Shown: in pieces, positions 4,436 to 8,040 of the stretch
How the letters are laid out: each line of letters begins with the position of its first letter
How positions within the stretch are numbered: position 1 is the first letter of the stretch
Assembly: GCA_016283985.1 (NCBI GenBank)
Contig: JAEENZ010000111.1
Coordinates: forward strand, 1-8,040
Length of the DNA stretch: 8,040 bases
From: Bacteroidales bacterium
GTDB taxonomy: Bacteria > Bacteroidota > Bacteroidia > Bacteroidales > UBA932
Direction: 5' to 3'
The notes under the pieces: model-generated
What the model was told of the DNA's origin: nothing
Databases searched by the model: none
The model's input: only the letters and a program-made list of their open reading frames with translations
Program-made: the position numbers and the translations under genes

Positions 4436-6629
4436 ATTTCCAGACCTTCAAATATTGCTGCAGCGCCCACATTTCGTCGCGGTAGCGGGCGGCTTCGGAG
4501 AATTCCAGGTCGGCGGCGGATTTCTGCATGCGGCGGCGGTCTTCCTCTATCATCTTCTCGATCTGCTCGCGGCTCATGGAGCGTATGACCGGATCCTGAA
4601 GCAGTGCGGCGAGGTCGGCCTGAACGTATCCGTCAACAAACGCAGAGCCGGGTTCACGCCGGGAATCGTGGCCAAGTCCGACGCTGACCACGCCCGAGCC
4701 AAGGTCGGAAGGATTCGGAATGTAGACGGGATCGTCGTAGGAATTCGCTGCGCTCACGCGCCCGGTTGTGCCGTTGGCCACGCGGGGGTTCATCGGCTTG
4801 CCGCCACCAATGGCCTTTCCGCCGCCAAGGGTGACCAGTTCGGACGCAAGCACGTTGCTGCGAGTCTCAATTTGTTTCGGAGTAATTCCGTGCAGCTTGT
4901 TGTATTCCATCTGCTTGGTGCGGCGGCGGTTGGTCTCCCGTATGGTTTCTTCCATCGAAGGGGTGATCTTGTCGGCATACATTATCACCAGCCCGTTCAC
5001 ATTCCTGGCGGCACGGCCGGCGGTCTGGGTCAGGGCGCGGGTGGTGCGGAGGAACCCTTCCTTGTCGGCATCCAGGATGGCCACCAACGATACTGACGGC
5101 AGGTCCAGCCCCTCGCGCAGAAGGTTCACGCCCACCAGCACGTCGAACAGCCCGTTCTTGAAATCCTCTATTATCTCCACCCGCTCGCCGGTATCCACGT
5201 CGGAATGGATGTAGCGTACGCGGATGCCTATGCGGCGCAGGTACTCGTCCAGTTCCTCCGCCATCCTCTTGGTCAGGGTGGTCACCAGCACGCGTTCGTC
5301 CACCTCCGCCCGCTTGCGTATTTCCTCCACGAGGTCGTCGACCTGATGCTCGATGGGGCGGACTTCGATGGGAGGATCCAGCAGGCCGGTCGGGCGCACT
5401 ACCTGTTCCGCAACCAGGCCCTCTGACTTCTCGAGTTCGTATTCGGCCGGGGTTGCGCTTACATAGACCTTCTGCCCGGTGATGGCCTCGAATTCCTCGA
5501 AGGTGCAAGGGCGGTTGTCAGCTGCCGCCGGAAGACGGAATCCGTACTCCACCAGCACGCTCTTGCGCGAATGGTCGCCGCCGTACATACCCCGGATCTG
5601 GGGGAGGGTGACGTGGCTTTCGTCGATGAAGGTGATGAAATCCTTAGGGAAATAGTCTATCAGGCAGAAAGGTCTCTGCCCGGGCTTGCGGCCGTCGAAA
5701 TAGCGGGAGTAGTTCTCGATGCCGGGGCAGTATCCCATCTCCTTCAGCATCTCCAAGTCGTTCTCGACTCTCTGTTGCAGGCGCTTGGCCTCGATGGGCT
5801 TGCCCACCTCCTCGAAATACGCCATCTGCTTCACCAGGTCGTCCTGGATCTGGGATACGGCGGATACCACCCGCTCGCGGTTGGTCACGAAGTTGTTGGC
5901 CGGATATACGTCAACGTTCTCCTGGGCCTCGATGCGCGCTCCGGTGATGGGGTCTATCAGGCTGATGGCATCTATCTCGTTGCCGAAGAACTCTATGCGC
6001 ACGGCCTCGTCTGCTCCGCCCAGGAACACGTCCACGGTATCGCCGCGCACGCGGAAGGTGCCGCGCTGGAAATCTGTCTCCGTGCGGGAGTAAAGGCACT
6101 CCACCAGTTGGTAGAGGAAGGTGGTCAGGCTCAACGTCTGCCCCTGATGCAGATGCAGAGTTTGCGTGCGCCAGTCGTCCGGGTTGCCGATGCCGTAGAG
6201 GCAGGAAACGGAAGATATCACCACCACGTCCCGCCGGCCGGACATCAGGGCACTGGCCGCGCTCAGGCGCAGTTTTTCGATCTGGTCGTTGATGCTGAGG
6301 TCCTTCTCGATATATGTATCCGTCGTGGGCAGATAGGCCTCCGGCTGATAATAATCATAATAGGACACGAAGTACTCCACCGCATTCTCCGGGAAGAACT
6401 GTTTGAACTCCCCGTAGAGCTGCGCCGCCAGGGTCTTGTTGTGGCTGAGGATCAGCGCCGGGCGCTGGAGGTTCTGGATGACGTTGGCCATCGTGAAAGT
6501 CTTTCCCGAACCCGTCACGCCAAGCAGACAGATGTCCCGGACGCCCCCTTCCAGGGCCTCGGTAATCTGCTGTATGGCCTCCGGCTGGTCGCCGGATGGC
6601 TGGTAGTTGGAATTCAGCCGGAATTTCAT
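4434..6629 (-). CDS. uvrB: Excinuclease ABC subunit B (UvrB)
   Basis: UvrB is the damage-verifying helicase-like subunit of nucleotide excision repair. It is loaded by UvrA and hands the lesion to UvrC for incision. Visible motifs are the Walker A GVTGSGKT (37-44), the beta-hairpin region [16 protein letters not shown] (86-101) that inserts between DNA strands, [11 protein letters not shown] (334-344, motif II), [10 protein letters not shown] (389-398), [13 protein letters not shown] (503-515), QTAGRAARN (535-543), and a C-terminal UVR domain at about 687-722 for UvrC contact. The protein is 731 aa, about 50-60 longer than typical UvrB. The extra length is a glycine- and polar-rich linker at about 600-680 between the helicase core and the UVR domain. 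The start [15 protein letters not shown] is the standard UvrB N-terminus. Several long open frames on the opposite strand are shadows of this gene. Confidence 0.98.
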   Translation of the reverse strand: MKFRLNSNYQPSGDQPEAIQQITEALEGGVRDICLLGVTGSGKTFTMANVIQNLQRPALILSHNKTLAAQLYGEFKQFFPENAVEYFVSYYDYYQPEAYLPTTDTYIEKDLSINDQIEKLRLSAASALMSGRRDVVVISSVSCLYGIGNPDDWRTQTLHLHQGQTLSLTTFLYQLVECLYSRTETDFQRGTFRVRGDTVDVFLGGADEAVRIEFFGNEIDAISLIDPITGARIEAQENVDVYPANNFVTNRERVVSAVSQIQDDLVKQMAYFEEVGKPIEAKRLQQRVENDLEMLKEMGYCPGIENYSRYFDGRKPGQRPFCLIDYFPKDFITFIDESHVTLPQIRGMYGGDHSRKSVLVEYGFRLPAAADNRPCTFEEFEAITGQKVYVSATPAEYELEKSEGLVAEQVVRPTGLLDPPIEVRPIEHQVDDLVEEIRKRAEVDERVLVTTLTKRMAEELDEYLRRIGIRVRYIHSDVDTGERVEIIEDFKNGLFDVLVGVNLLREGLDLPSVSLVAILDADKEGFLRTTRALTQTAGRAARNVNGLVIMYADKITPSMEETIRETNRRRTKQMEYNKLHGITPKQIETRSNVLASELVTLGGGKAIGGGKPMNPRVANGTTGRVSAANSYDDPVYIPNPSDLGSGVVSVGLGHDSRREPGSAFVDGYVQADLAALLQDPVIRSMSREQIEKMIEEDRRRMQKSAADLEFSEAARYRDEMWALQQYLKVWK

Positions 6630-6636
6630 CGTGGCG

Positions 6637-6644
6637 CAAATATA
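6637..6644 (-). promoter_or_regulatory. Candidate -7 box for uvrB, near-leaderless
   Basis: On the minus strand, TATATTTG (6644-6637) is a perfect -7 box and ends only 7 bases before the uvrB ATG (6629). A start a few bases downstream of the box leaves a 5' leader of about 4-5 nt at most. No -33 TTTG is present at 19-21 bases upstream, where the arm of the large inverted repeat lies. The box could therefore be fortuitous in this AT-rich stretch. Confidence 0.4.
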
Positions 6645-6650
6645 ATAAAA

Positions 6651-6739
6651 ATGGCCGCCAGGCTAATGCATTTGCGGAAGTTTTTTGAGCTGGCCCGCGC
6701 GTGGCGGTAGCGGAGCAAATGCATTAGCCTGGCGGCTAT
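6651..6739 (-). terminator. Large perfect inverted repeat, terminator-like, between permease and uvrB
   Basis: Positions 6654-6675 and 6715-6736 are perfect 22-bp inverted repeats. On the plus strand the left arm starts GCCGCCAGGCTAATG and the right arm ends TAGCCTGGCGGC. Pairing extends by three more pairs, one a G-T, to 6651-6739. The loop (6676-6714) is 39 nt and contains a small internal CCGC/GCGG stem. Reading in the direction of the permease transcript, the stem is followed by ATTTTTATTATA, so it can serve as the permease terminator. The very long stem and large apex are more than a terminator needs and resemble a palindromic repeat element. It is unrelated in sequence to the GGGTAAGG repeats. 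Confidence 0.75.
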
Positions 6740-6751
6740 CAGAGTACTATA

Positions 6752-8040
6752 CTATATAAATATGTATTTGCAGATAAACAGCGCCGCTAGCACCCACATG
6801 GTAATCGAAATCTCCTTGAACTTGCCTGCGACAGCGTGGCAGAGAACATAGGAAATGACACCGAGGAGGATACCGTCGGAGATGCTGTATGCAAGAGGCA
6901 TCATGATGATGGTGACGAATGCAGGGATGGCCTTGCAGTAGTCTTCCCAGTGGATGGTCTTGATCGAAGGCATCATCATTACACCGACGATGATGAGGGC
7001 GGGAGCGGTTGCTGCGCCGGGGATCGCCAGGAAGATGGGGCTCAGGAAGAGTGCCAGTGCGAAGAAGATAGCCACGGAGAAGGCCGTGAGGCCGGTGCGG
7101 CCGCCTTCACCCACGCCGGATGCGCTCTCGACATAGGTGGTGGTGGTGGAAGTTCCGAAGCAGGCGCCGCAGATGGTTGCGATGGAGTCTGCGAGGAACA
7201 TCTTCTCAACGCCTTCGATTTCGTCGTTACCCTTGTTGATGAGGCCTGCGCCCTGGTGCACGCCGATGATGGTGCCCATGGTGTCGAACATGTCGATGAA
7301 GAGGAAGGTGAACACCACTGCGAGCATGTCCCAACTGAGGATGCTGCTCCACTCGAACTTGCAGAAGATGGGGCTCAGGCTGTCGGGCAGGGAGACCACC
7401 TTCGTGGGGAGGGTGGTGATGGCTGCGCCGGTTGCGGGATCCTTGATGAAGATGCCGATGACGGCGGTGATGAGGATGCCCCAGAGTATGCCTCCGCGCA
7501 CCTTCGCCATCACGAGACCAGCGGTGATGAACAGGCCGATAACGCCGACGAGGGCCTTGCCTTCGGTGATGTGGCCGAGGCCGACGAGGGTAGCATCATT
7601 GTTGATGATGATGCCGGCGTTCTGCATGCCGATGAAGGCGATGAAGAGGCCGATACCAGCGCCGATAGCCTTCTTGAGCGTGCCGGGGATGGCATTGATG
7701 AGCCAGGTGCGGACCTTGGTTACCGTGAGGATGACGAAGATGATACCTTCGATGAGGACGGCGGTCAGTGCAAACTGCCAGGTCTTGCCCATTCCAAGGC
7801 ATACGGTGAACACGAAGAAAGCGTTCAGGCCCATGCCAGGGGCGAGGGCGAAAGGCTTCTTGGCGTAGAGTGCCATCACGAGGGTACCCACGATTGCCGC
7901 GAGTGCGGTAGCCGTGAACACCGAACCGGCAGGCATGCCCGGGAGGGCGCTGAAGATGCCGGGGTTGACGGCCAGGATATAGGCCATCGTGAGGAAGGTA
8001 GTAAGACCCGCAAGGATCTCAGTACGGACGTTGTGTTTCT
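6752..8040 (-). CDS. NCS2-family purine (adenine/guanine/hypoxanthine) permease, N-terminus cut by window edge
   Basis: This is an inner-membrane proton-coupled nucleobase transporter of the AzgA/PbuG-like branch (COG2252 type). Reading continues past the Met at 7985-7987 to the window edge with HNVRTEILAGLTTFLTMAY, the typical N-terminal segment of the family, so the true start lies beyond 8040 and that Met is internal. Numbered from that Met, family motifs are PFALAPGMGLNAFF (45-58), FIDMFDTMGTIIGV (230-243) and GTSTTTTYVESASGVGEGG (278-296) followed by RTGLTA. These form the substrate-binding helices, which alternate with many hydrophobic spans. The C-terminus ends CKYIFI and TAG at 6754-6752. 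The purine specificity cannot be decided from sequence alone. It lies upstream of uvrB on the same strand but is separated from it by a strong terminator-like palindrome. Confidence 0.95.
   Translation of the reverse strand, partial: KHNVRTEILAGLTTFLTMAYILAVNPGIFSALPGMPAGSVFTATALAAIVGTLVMALYAKKPFALAPGMGLNAFFVFTVCLGMGKTWQFALTAVLIEGIIFVILTVTKVRTWLINAIPGTLKKAIGAGIGLFIAFIGMQNAGIIINNDATLVGLGHITEGKALVGVIGLFITAGLVMAKVRGGILWGILITAVIGIFIKDPATGAAITTLPTKVVSLPDSLSPIFCKFEWSSILSWDMLAVVFTFLFIDMFDTMGTIIGVHQGAGLINKGNDEIEGVEKMFLADSIATICGACFGTSTTTTYVESASGVGEGGRTGLTAFSVAIFFALALFLSPIFLAIPGAATAPALIIVGVMMMPSIKTIHWEDYCKAIPAFVTIIMMPLAYSISDGILLGVISYVLCHAVAGKFKEISITMWVLAALFICKYIFI

Noticed and set aside
4347..5096. 249-codon open frame on the plus strand
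   Set aside because: It is antisense to the 3' part of uvrB, with a low-complexity translation and no recognisable domain.
5571..6710. 379-codon open frame on the plus strand
   Set aside because: It lies antisense to uvrB. The high third-position GC of uvrB keeps this frame open, and the translation (His/Leu/Val-rich, no motif) is not protein-like.
7137..7868. 243-codon open frame on the plus strand, methionine-rich
   Set aside because: It is antisense to the permease. The Met and Pro bias is the mirror of the permease's Ile/Ala/Gly codons.

Overview
The window looks like chromosomal DNA from a member of the Bacteroidota, most likely Bacteroidales with a moderately high GC content. The evidence is three close or exact matches to the Bacteroidota -7 promoter box TAnnTTTG plus one single-mismatch match paired with a -33 TTTG, an absence of Shine-Dalgarno sites, and protein styles typical of that phylum. 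Genus cannot be read from the sequence. Two housekeeping-type regions bracket an accessory stretch of about 3.9 kb.

Layout. Positions 1-111 are the C-terminal end of a short-chain dehydrogenase (SDR), closed by a strong rho-independent terminator (131-165) and a pyrimidine-rich spacer. A 108-bp palindromic repeat (copy 1, 285-392) and a good promoter precede a two-gene operon: a radical SAM/SPASM-like protein (513-1562) and a Gfo/Idh/MocA oxidoreductase (1559-2572) whose start and stop overlap as ATGA. Repeat copy 2 (2584-2691), in the same orientation, follows directly. Next is an AT-rich segment with its own promoter driving an unknown 117-aa protein (2861-3214), coupled by a one-base gap to a REP-associated tyrosine transposase-like protein (RAYT, 3216-4133). 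The RAYT stop codon and last five residues lie inside repeat copy 3 (4115-4212), which is inverted relative to copies 1 and 2. On the minus strand follow a possible 27-codon ORF with its own promoter box, uvrB (4434-6629) and the 5'-truncated gene of an NCS2 purine permease (6752-8040). A large perfect inverted repeat with a terminator-like end separates the last two.

How it fits together. The most interesting item is a self-contained REP/RAYT locus. Each repeat can be drawn as two tandem hairpins (a BIME-like REP pair) or as one long nested hairpin. Compensatory base changes at the ends of copies 1 and 2 argue that pairing is maintained. The adjacent RAYT, with its HUH-type nuclease signature, is the obvious candidate to recognise these elements. 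The conserved-looking 117-aa partner protein is unexplained. The radical SAM/oxidoreductase pair, probably a redox modification pathway for a sugar-like or peptide substrate (inference), sits between direct copies of the repeat. UvrB (DNA repair) and the permease (purine uptake) are ordinary core genes, apart from a long linker in UvrB and a nearly leaderless uvrB promoter arrangement.
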